From Phycisphaerae bacterium (GTDB lineage Bacteria; Planctomycetota; Phycisphaerae; SM23-33), in NCBI GenBank assembly GCA_016782885.1, contig JADHXQ010000026.1, positions 1 to 47,948 on the forward strand: DNA of 47,948 nucleotides, given 5' to 3'. The notes under the pieces are model-generated. The model searched no databases. It was not told the DNA's origin and worked only from the letters and a program-made list of their open reading frames with translations. The translations under genes and the position numbers were made by a program. Positions 41,096-47,948 of the stretch are shown here, one piece after another (within the stretch, counting starts at the first letter, position 1; each line of letters opens with the position of its first letter).

Positions 41096-41749
41096 ATGAG
41101 ACTTAAGCTTCTGATAGCCGCCGCCGCGATCCTGGGCGTATTGGTAATATGGCAGTTGATGCGCCCCGGACCCCCGCCGGTCGACCAGCTCGATGCGCGT
41201 ATGGAGAATCTGCGCCTCGCCGGTGACGTCGAAGCTCTCGCCTCCGAAGCCGAAAGCACGGACATCCCGACGGCAAGACGAGCCGTGGAGACTCTTGGTT
41301 ACCTCGGTCCCGAAGCCCTCCCCCAACTCCGCCGCGCACTGGAAGACCGGCGCCCGCAGATCCGCCAGAAAGCCGCCATCGCCTGCGCCAGGGCGGCGGA
41401 CCCGAAAGTGGCCGCCCCCCTGCTGGCAAAAGTCGCCCGCACTGACAAGAGCCCTGTAGTACGCGCCGCGGCCGTCACGGGGCTGGGGCGGGCGCGAGCC
41501 TACGATGAAATGGAAACACTTCTTGCTGAAATGAATGATGATGACGTTATAGTCCGCGGCCGCGCCGCCGAGGCTGTGGTGAACATTATCGGACGAAGAT
41601 ACCCCTACAATCTCAACGCCCCGCCCGCCAAGCGACTGGAATCCATCGCCAGAATCCGCAAGTTCTGGGCACGCGCCAAAGGCGCTGTGGGCGAATATTA
41701 CGATAAGGTCCGCAAGCGACGCAAAGATGCGAAGACAGGGAATCGCTAA
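41096..41749 (+). CDS. Membrane-anchored HEAT-repeat protein
   Basis: A 217-residue protein with an N-terminal membrane anchor (residues 2-23) followed by about four HEAT repeats (TARRAVETLGYLGPEALPQL, RPQIRQKAAIACARAADP, SPVVRAAAVTGLGRARAY, DVIVRGRAAEAVVNIIG). The C-terminal 30 residues are very basic. No catalytic motif is visible. It is 28 bases after the prepilin-like gene. The ribosome binding site is weak. Confidence 0.75.
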   Translation: MRLKLLIAAAAILGVLVIWQLMRPGPPPVDQLDARMENLRLAGDVEALASEAESTDIPTARRAVETLGYLGPEALPQLRRALEDRRPQIRQKAAIACARAADPKVAAPLLAKVARTDKSPVVRAAAVTGLGRARAYDEMETLLAEMNDDDVIVRGRAAEAVVNIIGRRYPYNLNAPPAKRLESIARIRKFWARAKGAVGEYYDKVRKRRKDAKTGNR

Positions 41750-41804
41750 CCCGTCTCCGCTTGCAGCTTTGGTCTTCGTTGAAACTACGACCCTACAAAT
41801 CGTC

Positions 41805-41842
41805 GTGACAAGTCAGACCGACGCGTGAGTCGGGCGCTAAAC
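41805..41842. repeat. Dispersed repeat, GTGACAAGTCAG...GCTAAAC type, copy 2
   Basis: GTGACAAGTCAG, CCGACG, then GTCGG and the end GCTAAAC. CCGAC and GTCGG form a small hairpin. It matches 17-53 at both ends and in the middle. Confidence 0.6.
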
Positions 41843-41921
41843 GCGGTGTTTACGGGGATTGACAAATTCGGGAGGTATTGGGATCAGGCTTTAGTCGCTG
41901 CGGGATCAAGCTTTCGCGTCC

Positions 41922-41950
41922 TTGACCGAGCCGGGACCGGGTGTTATGTT
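41922..41950 (+). promoter_or_regulatory. Promoter of the zinc-ribbon membrane gene
   Basis: TTGACC (41922-41927) and TATGTT (41945-41950) are 17 bases apart, giving a leader of about 170 bases before 42131. Confidence 0.45.
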
Positions 41951-42130
41951 GTCTGTAATCGGCTTGGGGACGGTATCCAGGCTTCAACGAATCCGCGAAA
42001 CGGGCCGAACGGATGGGTCAGATGATAAACAGGGCTGACGCGGAACGCCTGGCGCGGCGGGACAGTCGTGAGACAGTTGCCAGTCGGAACCACAACCGCC
42101 GCATGTTTGCGGAAAGGAGAAATCGGATCG

Positions 42131-42964
42131 ATGAGTTCAGATTACAAGCCTACCTGGCAGCCCAAACCGCTGCCGGCGGCCACCGACGAGGATCTGGCCG
42201 GGTACGAAAAGTACAACCGAAGGGTGAAGTTTCTCCGTATAGCCCTGTTCGTGATCAGCCCGATAGGCCTGGCGGCTGACCTGCCCGCCTACATAGCCGG
42301 CGACATTAACGCCGTCACGGGATGGGGCGCCCCACTTCTGATGTTGGCGCATATGGCGGGTTTCGGGCTGTGCCTGATGGCTGCGGCCGAGTTCCACTTC
42401 GGGTCCTTCATGGCGATAGGCGTGATGGGCCTGTTCCTGCCCTGGTTGTCGTTCATCGTGGCCTTGCAGGCGCCGCCGCCGCTGCGTAAATGGACCGAGA
42501 TGACACCCAAGGACCGCGAGGCATACGGGCGAAAACTGTGGAGCCTCCTGGTACGAGGCTCGATACCCATGGAGGGAATCGCCAAATGCGACAGTTGTGG
42601 TATTCCCTTACCGCGGCAGAGCGCATCGCAGTTATTTGCCCGTGATTGGCCTGAGAAGGCCGATGCGGAGACGCTGAAATACATGAGCAATGCCCTGTTA
42701 TCTATCAACGCGTTCCTCCGCACGGTTGTGGGCCTGCTGGGAACGGTCAACCCGTTTCGGACCGATTGGGGCAAGGGCTCCAAGGATTTTGTCGCAGCCA
42801 CTAACTGGGCTCGCAGCCACCTGAGCGATTACCACCTCCGGCGATGCCTGAGTTGTGAAAAGGACGTCTGTCCGACTTGTCTGCCCGGCACGACAGACCG
42901 GCCCGGGTGCGTTCTTTGCGAAACCGACCCCGCCCAGTCGACCACACCGGCTGAGTGCCCATAA
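42131..42964 (+). CDS. Membrane protein with C-terminal cysteine motifs
   Basis: A 277-residue protein. Three hydrophobic segments (about 35-53, 65-86 and 92-113) lie in the first half. The second half has paired cysteines: CDSCG (C153, C156) and, near the C terminus, CLSCEKDVCPTCLPG and CVLC, likely zinc-binding. No family is recognised. The ATG at 42131 was chosen; AAGGAG stands slightly far upstream (11 bases). A longer open frame from 42068 is unsupported. Confidence 0.7.
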   Translation: MSSDYKPTWQPKPLPAATDEDLAGYEKYNRRVKFLRIALFVISPIGLAADLPAYIAGDINAVTGWGAPLLMLAHMAGFGLCLMAAAEFHFGSFMAIGVMGLFLPWLSFIVALQAPPPLRKWTEMTPKDREAYGRKLWSLLVRGSIPMEGIAKCDSCGIPLPRQSASQLFARDWPEKADAETLKYMSNALLSINAFLRTVVGLLGTVNPFRTDWGKGSKDFVAATNWARSHLSDYHLRRCLSCEKDVCPTCLPGTTDRPGCVLCETDPAQSTTPAECP

Positions 42965-43326
42965 TCGGGGTAAATGAGGACGTTGAGGCTGTTGGGCAAC
43001 AGGGGGCACTATAGGGCAGTGCCCCGAATTTCCGTAATTCCGGGCGCATAAAAGTGGGCGACAGACGGCGCAATGCGCGGGGGGAGACGCATCACTGATT
43101 GCCTGTCGCCCATATTCCGGACGAATCCGTGTGGAGAGCACTTCGCATAAAACGGAAGAGCTATTTGACTCCACCAACACATTATACACCACAACCACCA
43201 TCGGTAGCAATCCAGTTATGTAAAAAATATTCCAAATTCGCCAATCGCGCCCGTAACGATCATTGTCGATCTCGCGTCTCGGCGGCCACCATCGCGTGGA
43301 GCCCTACCGGCGGGACCTTGACCACG
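42965..43326. other. Intergenic region between convergent genes
   Basis: No gene seen apart from the hairpin at 43003-43025. The rest is unexplained; the stretch before the lon end is AT-rich with several A-runs. Confidence 0.5.
43003..43025. terminator. Hairpin between convergent genes
   Basis: GGGGCACT and AGTGCCCC form an eight-base stem around ATAGGGC. It has no T-run, so it is a possible bidirectional or Rho-assisted end rather than a classical terminator. Confidence 0.4.
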
Positions 43327-45831
43327 CTACCGCAGGGCCAGTTTCAGGACCTGATCGATATTCTCGACAAATTCGAATTTTATCCCCTTGCGGGCCTCGG
43401 ACGGGACGCCGACCATGTCCTTGCGATTGCGCTGGGGCAGGATAACGGTCGTGATACCGGCAAGCTTGGCGGCGAGCACCTTCTGCTTGAGTCCGCCTAT
43501 CGGAAGGATCAGGCCTCGGAGCGTTATCTCACCGGTCATCGCCAACCTGTGGCGGACGGGCCTTCCGGTGAGCATGCTGACGATGGCCGTACAGATCGCC
43601 GCACCCGCCGACGGTCCGTCTTTCGGTACCGCGCCGGCGGGAACGTGTACGTGAATAGCAGTTCGAGATATTTTCGCGGGGTCCAGGGAGAGCTTGTCGG
43701 CATTGCTCTTGATGAGCGTCAAAGCCGCCATCGCCGACTCCTTCATGACATCTCCGATATGCCCGGTCAGGGTAAGTTTGCCTTCACCTGCCGCTTCGTA
43801 CCCGGCGGCCTCGATGAAGAGAATGTCCCCGCCGGTCGGCGTGTACGCCAATGCCGTAACCACACCGGAAACATTCGCCGATTTCGCCCGCATCGCCACC
43901 TCGCTGACGTAGAACGGCGGTCCGAGGACATCGTTGACGGTGGCGGAGGTTATGTTTGTGGCCTTGTTGTCGGGCGCTTTTCCGGACGCCACTTTTGCGG
44001 CTATGGCGCGGCAGAGCGAACCGATCTGGCGTTCAAGTTCCCTGACACCGGACTCGCGGGTATAGCTCCGAATAACCGTCCGCATCGCAGGAGCGGTCCA
44101 CTTGACAAGTTTGACGGTCCTGGTGCGCCTGCGGGCGCCTTTGGCGGACTTCACGGGGATTGTCTTCAGGAGCCCGTTCTCGGCGAGTTGTCTGGGGACA
44201 AGATACTTCGAGGCTATGTGCATTTTTTCCCGCGGGGTATATCCCGGGAGTTCTATAGTCTCCATTCGATCCCGCAGCGCCGAGGGCACGGGTGACATAA
44301 GGTTGGCGGTGGCAATGAACATCACGTTTGACAGGTCGAACGGTACGTTGAGGTAGTGATCCTGGAAGGAATTGTTCTGTGCGGGATCGAGCACTTCGAG
44401 GAGGGCGGCGGTCGGGTCGCCTCGGAAGTCCATGCCCACCTTGTCGAGTTCATCGAGCATGAAAACGGGATTGCAGGTTCCCGCCTTTCTGATCTCCTGA
44501 ATGATGCGCCCGGGCATCGCCCCGATGTACGTTCTCCTGTGCCCTCTGAGTTCGGCTTCGTCGCGCATTCCGCCGAGGCTCATCCTGATAAACTTCCTGC
44601 CCAGCGCCCTGGCGATGGAGCGTCCGAGGGACGTTTTGCCCACCCCCGGCGGACCTACAAAGCACAGAATCGGACCGCGCGAGTGCGGGGCGAGCTTGCG
44701 AACAGCAAGATATTCCAGGATGCGCCGCTTGACCTTATCGAGATCGTAATGGTCCTTGTTGAGTATCCGCCTGGCGCGATTGACGTCGAGATTGTCTTCG
44801 GTGCATGTGGACCATGGCAGCTCCGCCATCCACTCCAGGTAGGTCCGTATCATGTTATATTCGGGACTGGCCGACGGGATTCTCTCGAGCCGGTCGAGTT
44901 CTCTAACAGCCTCGGCCTTGACGGGCGGGGGCATGCCCGCGGCGCCAATCTTCTCTCGGAGTTCGGCTATTTCGACGCCTTTATCATCGGTCTGACCGAG
45001 TTCTTCCTGGATCTCTTTGAGCTGCTGCTGAAGGTAGTACTGTCGCTGGCTCTTGTCGATGTTCTCTTTGACGCGATTCCGGATATCCTGCGAAAGTTCC
45101 AGGACCTCGAGTTGCTTTTGCATCGCCACTCCCACCTCGCGGAGGCGTTTGGCGACATCGAGTTGTTCGAGCAACTTCTGCCTCAAACCCAGGTCCAGTT
45201 CGAGATTGGCCCCAAGAAAATCGGCGACAGCGCCTGGATACTCGATGTTTGAAACGACCAGAGTGGCCTCGTCGGGAATGCCGGGCGACAGCTCGATTAC
45301 CCTGGTCGCAAGCTTGCGCGCGTTCAGTTCCAGGGCCTTGGTCCTGGTCGTCGCCGCGAACACGTCCTTCAGCGCGGTGATCTCGGCCTTGAAGAACGGT
45401 TCGCTCTGGGTCCATCGGTCGATTCTTACTCGCCCCAGCGCATGCACGATGGCGCTGAGCGCGTCGCGATCCACGCGCAGCAGTTTCACCACCAGCACTG
45501 CCGTACCGATCTGGTAAAGGTCGTCGGGGCCCGGATCGTCCTGGTCAGGATCCTTCTGGCAGACGGTTACGAGCACCTTCTGTTCGGGCAGCACGCTTTC
45601 GATCAGTCGCAGCGACTTGGGGCGACCAACCGCAAGCGGAATCACCGTCCCGGGAAAAAGCACCATATTCCGTACGGTCAGAACGGCTGTTTCGGAAGGA
45701 ATGTCGGGCACCGCCGCCCGCCTCGATTCACGATTCCCCAGAATACTTGGTTCGAGAATGATCTCCGGCTCGTCATCTGTGATTATCTTGCTGACGGCCA
45801 GTTTGTCGTCTGGTTTCTGTTCTCGAGCCAT
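43327..45831 (-). CDS. lon: ATP-dependent Lon protease
   Basis: An 834-residue LonA-type protease. The N-terminal substrate-binding domain (about 45-240) is followed by a coiled-coil linker, the AAA+ domain with Walker A GPPGVGKT at 393-400, and the serine-lysine protease domain. In the last part Ser741 in KDGPSAGA and Lys784 in IGGLKQK are 43 residues apart, as in E. coli Lon. It degrades misfolded and regulatory proteins. The residues from about 565 include a basic insertion (KSAKGARRRTRTVK). The start MAREQKPDD is supported by position only. Confidence 0.95.
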   Translation of the reverse strand: MAREQKPDDKLAVSKIITDDEPEIILEPSILGNRESRRAAVPDIPSETAVLTVRNMVLFPGTVIPLAVGRPKSLRLIESVLPEQKVLVTVCQKDPDQDDPGPDDLYQIGTAVLVVKLLRVDRDALSAIVHALGRVRIDRWTQSEPFFKAEITALKDVFAATTRTKALELNARKLATRVIELSPGIPDEATLVVSNIEYPGAVADFLGANLELDLGLRQKLLEQLDVAKRLREVGVAMQKQLEVLELSQDIRNRVKENIDKSQRQYYLQQQLKEIQEELGQTDDKGVEIAELREKIGAAGMPPPVKAEAVRELDRLERIPSASPEYNMIRTYLEWMAELPWSTCTEDNLDVNRARRILNKDHYDLDKVKRRILEYLAVRKLAPHSRGPILCFVGPPGVGKTSLGRSIARALGRKFIRMSLGGMRDEAELRGHRRTYIGAMPGRIIQEIRKAGTCNPVFMLDELDKVGMDFRGDPTAALLEVLDPAQNNSFQDHYLNVPFDLSNVMFIATANLMSPVPSALRDRMETIELPGYTPREKMHIASKYLVPRQLAENGLLKTIPVKSAKGARRRTRTVKLVKWTAPAMRTVIRSYTRESGVRELERQIGSLCRAIAAKVASGKAPDNKATNITSATVNDVLGPPFYVSEVAMRAKSANVSGVVTALAYTPTGGDILFIEAAGYEAAGEGKLTLTGHIGDVMKESAMAALTLIKSNADKLSLDPAKISRTAIHVHVPAGAVPKDGPSAGAAICTAIVSMLTGRPVRHRLAMTGEITLRGLILPIGGLKQKVLAAKLAGITTVILPQRNRKDMVGVPSEARKGIKFEFVENIDQVLKLALR

Positions 45832-45915
45832 AGCCCCAAAATACCTTTTCTGATTAGCCTGAAAGAGCGTCTGTCAGGTCCCGGCGTTTTGCCGCCCGAT
45901 GTCGCATGGAGGCGA

Positions 45916-46359
45916 TTACGGCTTCCTGGGTATCACGACCCACAGAAGACCACCGCGATACGTGGCTCTGATATTGCAATCGTCGGCATCGTCGGGCAGT
46001 TCAATCGCCCGGTGGAACCAACCGTGATCTATTTCCATGAGTCGGATCTTCACGCTGTCGGCATCTTCCCGGGGGGCGGGCATATCCCGCGTACCGCTGA
46101 GGCGCAGGACGCCCTCTTCGGTCTCCAGTTCAATGCCCTCGCCGTGCAGACCTGCGAGGTCCACCACCAGCGTATAGCGCTGTGGGCTTTCATAGACGTT
46201 TATTGCGGGCGACCAGCCCTGCTCCGAACAGTAGTGATGGTAGCTTCCACCCATAACCTTATCGCCCCACTTGCTCACCGGCCCATGAGCCGGTTTGAAA
46301 ACCTGCCCGGATTCATCGTGAGATGCTTGCGTGCTCATCGGCATTATCATAGGACACAT
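45916..46359 (-). CDS. Hsp20/alpha-crystallin family small heat-shock protein
   Basis: A 147-residue holdase chaperone. The alpha-crystallin domain (about 48-145) includes SPAINVYESPQRYTLVVDLAGLH, LRLSGTRD and the final GLLWVVIPRKP. The N-terminal extension is short and His/Ser-rich. AAGGAAGGG precedes the first ATG at 46359; later Met starts (MIM, MPM) are possible. It lies 84 bases upstream of lon on the same strand. A weak promoter (TTGCAG, 17 bases, TGTTAT at 46438-46466) precedes it. Confidence 0.9.
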   Translation of the reverse strand: MCPMIMPMSTQASHDESGQVFKPAHGPVSKWGDKVMGGSYHHYCSEQGWSPAINVYESPQRYTLVVDLAGLHGEGIELETEEGVLRLSGTRDMPAPREDADSVKIRLMEIDHGWFHRAIELPDDADDCNIRATYRGGLLWVVIPRKP

Positions 46360-46437
46360 ATCAAAACCCTTCCTTACTCGACCGGCAAGTGCGTGAGGCG
46401 AGCGTTAAATCGAAACCGAACAATAATTGAACTTCCC

Positions 46438-46466
46438 ATAACATGAGATACTTACGCGATCTGCAA
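46438..46466 (-). promoter_or_regulatory. Possible promoter of the hsp20-lon unit
   Basis: On the minus strand TTGCAG (46466-46461) and TGTTAT (46443-46438) are 17 bases apart. No CIRCE or sigma-32-type heat-shock element was seen. Confidence 0.3.
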
Positions 46467-46569
46467 TATCCTGCACCTGTATTGTATCGGAAGACACCGG
46501 CGTATACCATCAAAAAACACTCCCGCGCCAGGCAAAGTTTCCTTCCCGATTAAACGGTCACCGGAAGTC

Positions 46570-47691
46570 TTATTCTCCTCTCCGCCGACGGGGACGGGAC
46601 GCGGAATCCTTGTGCTTTCCGTCGTCAACGGTTGGTTTGACGGTCCGGGGGACACCACCGCCTCCCGAAGATCCGACACCGAGTTTCTTCAACTCCCAAC
46701 GCACATTGGACAGGGCTGAGGCGGCCTTGATCCGCATGGTGTCCTTCTTGGTATACAGGTCCAGGAACCGGACCCAGCAGGCTTCGCTCCGCCGCAGCAT
46801 TGCCGGCTTGCCGCTCCTCGATGCGCGGTCGGCGAGTTGACCGTACCATGCGCCGAGTTCCTTCAGCGCGACCGTCTCCAGCTTATCCAGCGGCCTGGAC
46901 GCCAACTGGACGTATGTCCTGAGCAATTCGTCACAATCATCGTTGAGGATCTTGCTCGCGGCGCCGGGATTGTCCAGGTCAATCAGGTAGAAATCGATCA
47001 ATTGCTCTCGAATCTTGATATCGTGGGGATTGGCCTGGAGTTTCTTTGCGAGGGCGTCCCTCTTCTGCGAGAGCTTCAGCAGCGCCGCGAACCGTGCCGC
47101 CTGCAATCGCATCTGCGGAATACCGGACATTTTGAAGTCTGTCGCCACGGACAGAGCTTTGCGCATGTAGATACCGGCTGGTCCGTATTTCCCGAAGCGG
47201 GCGGCCGCATCAGCGGCGGCTTTCAAGGCTCCGACATAGTCCCTGGCGGCGGTCCGCTTCTGTCTGTCGCCACTGGCCAACCTGAGGCGATTGAGCAGCA
47301 GTTCCAGGCGTTTCTGCCAACAGTGGTTAGTCTGTGCGGGCACCGCCCGGGCCAGGCGATCCATCGCATTGTATGCAAGGCGGTGACCCGCCTGCCACTT
47401 GGACGCCAGATCATACACCGCGTCGCACATCAAGGTCCGCAGTTCATCGGGCAGTTTTCGGGCGTTTGCGGCATTGAGCATCTCACCGGCGAGCTTGAGG
47501 TCATCGTCGGGGATGGTGGTGTCCTTTACGTCCCGGATCCTCTGGGAGTAAATCTTCCTGAACGTTTCAGCGGGACTGCCTTTCGCCATCGCGGTATGGA
47601 AGAACAACAGCACCGTGAAGGCCGCTATCGCCGCGGGGGTCAGATGCTCAAGCAGCTTCCCGCTCGTTCTGGTTTTCGCTTTGCGGGGCAT
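46570..47691 (-). CDS. Secreted helical-repeat hypothetical protein
   Basis: A 373-residue protein with an N-terminal signal or anchor segment (about 15-36). The body is entirely helical, with TPR-like stretches such as RDALAKKLQANPHDIKIREQLIDFYLIDLDNPGAASKIL, a pattern I recall from a large planctomycete family of repeat proteins. The C terminus is basic and low in complexity. Function is unknown. It is 20 bases after the PDZ protein end on the same strand. Confidence 0.75.
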   Translation of the reverse strand: MPRKAKTRTSGKLLEHLTPAAIAAFTVLLFFHTAMAKGSPAETFRKIYSQRIRDVKDTTIPDDDLKLAGEMLNAANARKLPDELRTLMCDAVYDLASKWQAGHRLAYNAMDRLARAVPAQTNHCWQKRLELLLNRLRLASGDRQKRTAARDYVGALKAAADAAARFGKYGPAGIYMRKALSVATDFKMSGIPQMRLQAARFAALLKLSQKRDALAKKLQANPHDIKIREQLIDFYLIDLDNPGAASKILNDDCDELLRTYVQLASRPLDKLETVALKELGAWYGQLADRASRSGKPAMLRRSEACWVRFLDLYTKKDTMRIKAASALSNVRWELKKLGVGSSGGGGVPRTVKPTVDDGKHKDSASRPRRRRGE

Positions 47692-47711
47692 CGCACGATT
47701 CGCGGCGGCAG

Positions 47712-47948
47712 TCAGGGGCGAAATGCCCCGGACATATTCTCCGGTTGGAGGATGATTTTGACGGACATGACCATTGTCTCGCCGTCTCGGTATAGTTCAA
47801 TGGGGATAGTCGTTCCCGGGCTGATATCGGCCACAATATGGCGGAATTCCTGGCTGTTGGCGACGGTCTGAGAATCAACGGAGAGTATGAAATCACCGTC
47901 CTTGATCCCGCCCTTATCGGCAGGACCGTCGGGAGCAACCATAATCAC
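47712..47948 (-). CDS. PDZ-domain protein, C-terminal end (cut by window edge)
   Basis: The last 78 residues of a protein whose start lies beyond the window. They form a PDZ domain: GPADKGGIKDGDFILSVDSQTVANSQEF, DISPGTTIPIELYRDGETMVMSVKI. This is the C-terminal layout of DegP/HtrA-type serine proteases. The catalytic domain is not in the window, so the identity is inferred. Confidence 0.75.
   Translation of the reverse strand: MIMVAPDGPADKGGIKDGDFILSVDSQTVANSQEFRHIVADISPGTTIPIELYRDGETMVMSVKIILQPENMSGAFRP

Larger units (their letters stand above)
41750..42130. other. Intergenic region with dispersed repeat and promoter
   Basis: No gene seen. It holds a degenerate REP-like CCGCTTGCAGCTT at 41757-41769, repeat copy 2 at 41805-41842 and a promoter at 41922-41950. 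Confidence 0.55.

Noticed and set aside
43099-44295. A 398-codon open frame antisense to lon
   Set aside because: Antisense to lon, with no ribosome binding site or domains.

Overview
The window looks like a chromosomal segment of a planctomycete, most probably of the Phycisphaerae or a relative (inference). It has moderately high GC and many genes with unusual starts. The evidence is a PVC/spirochaete-type V-ATPase operon that includes the DUF2764 gene, a prepilin-like protein with a C-terminal H-x9-DG motif, a histone H1-like Lys/Ala/Pro protein, MJ0042-type zinc-ribbon membrane proteins, and a very large secreted protein that joins a hydrazine-synthase-alpha-like propeller, c-type haem motifs and a formylglycine-enzyme-like domain. 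No phage, plasmid or rRNA genes are visible. There is one tRNA, Ala(CGC).

Layout. 0.5-2.6 kb: a membrane PIN-TRAM protein and a cytidylate-kinase-like protein. 2.7-6.8 kb, mostly minus strand: small secreted and membrane proteins, a RAYT/Y1-type transposase with REP-like repeats around and inside it, and a hypothetical protein. 6.85-7.35 kb: the 3' end of a group II intron (domains V and VI) beside a patchwork of intergenic repeats. 7.5-8.85 kb: an ECF sigma factor with two small membrane proteins. 9.1-16.5 kb: the V-type ATPase operon E-DUF2764-A-B-D-I-K, closed by a clear terminator. 16.6-19.0 kb: a lipoprotein esterase, the H1-like protein and an orphan ParA. 19.1-24.1 kb, minus: a HEAT-repeat protein, a ROK sugar kinase and TrpE as a probable operon. 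24.3-27.5 kb: LemA, an M48 (HtpX-like) protease, a membrane-anchored protein of unknown function and an amidase lipoprotein. 27.5-32.9 kb, minus: the giant haem/SUMF1-like protein, then rnpA, yidD and an enolase-superfamily epimerase. 33.4-35.8 kb: a TPR lipoprotein and a radical SAM protein resembling AhbC.

35.8-38.3 kb is the accessory part. It holds the tRNA, a GIY-YIG nuclease, at least four copies of a palindromic repeat, two AT-richer promoterless genes bounded by attC-like integron recombination sites with no integrase in view, and a serine-recombinase-companion protein that appears to carry one repeat copy as an in-frame insertion. 38.4-42.96 kb: a DJ-1/PfpI protein, a YggS-type PLP protein, a small unknown gene, a prepilin-like protein, a HEAT protein and a zinc-ribbon membrane protein. 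43.3-47.95 kb, minus: Lon protease, Hsp20, a planctomycete-type secreted helical-repeat protein, and the C-terminal end of a PDZ protein cut by the window edge.

How it works together. The V-ATPase is the one complete machine. Its K subunit keeps the residues that bind Na+ in Enterococcus NtpK, so sodium coupling is plausible. Lon, Hsp20, the M48 protease with LemA and the PDZ protein form a protein-quality-control flavour. The most unusual signal is the repeat and mobile-DNA layer: a cassette array without integrase, an in-frame repeat, a RAYT with REP-like sequences, and an intron remnant.
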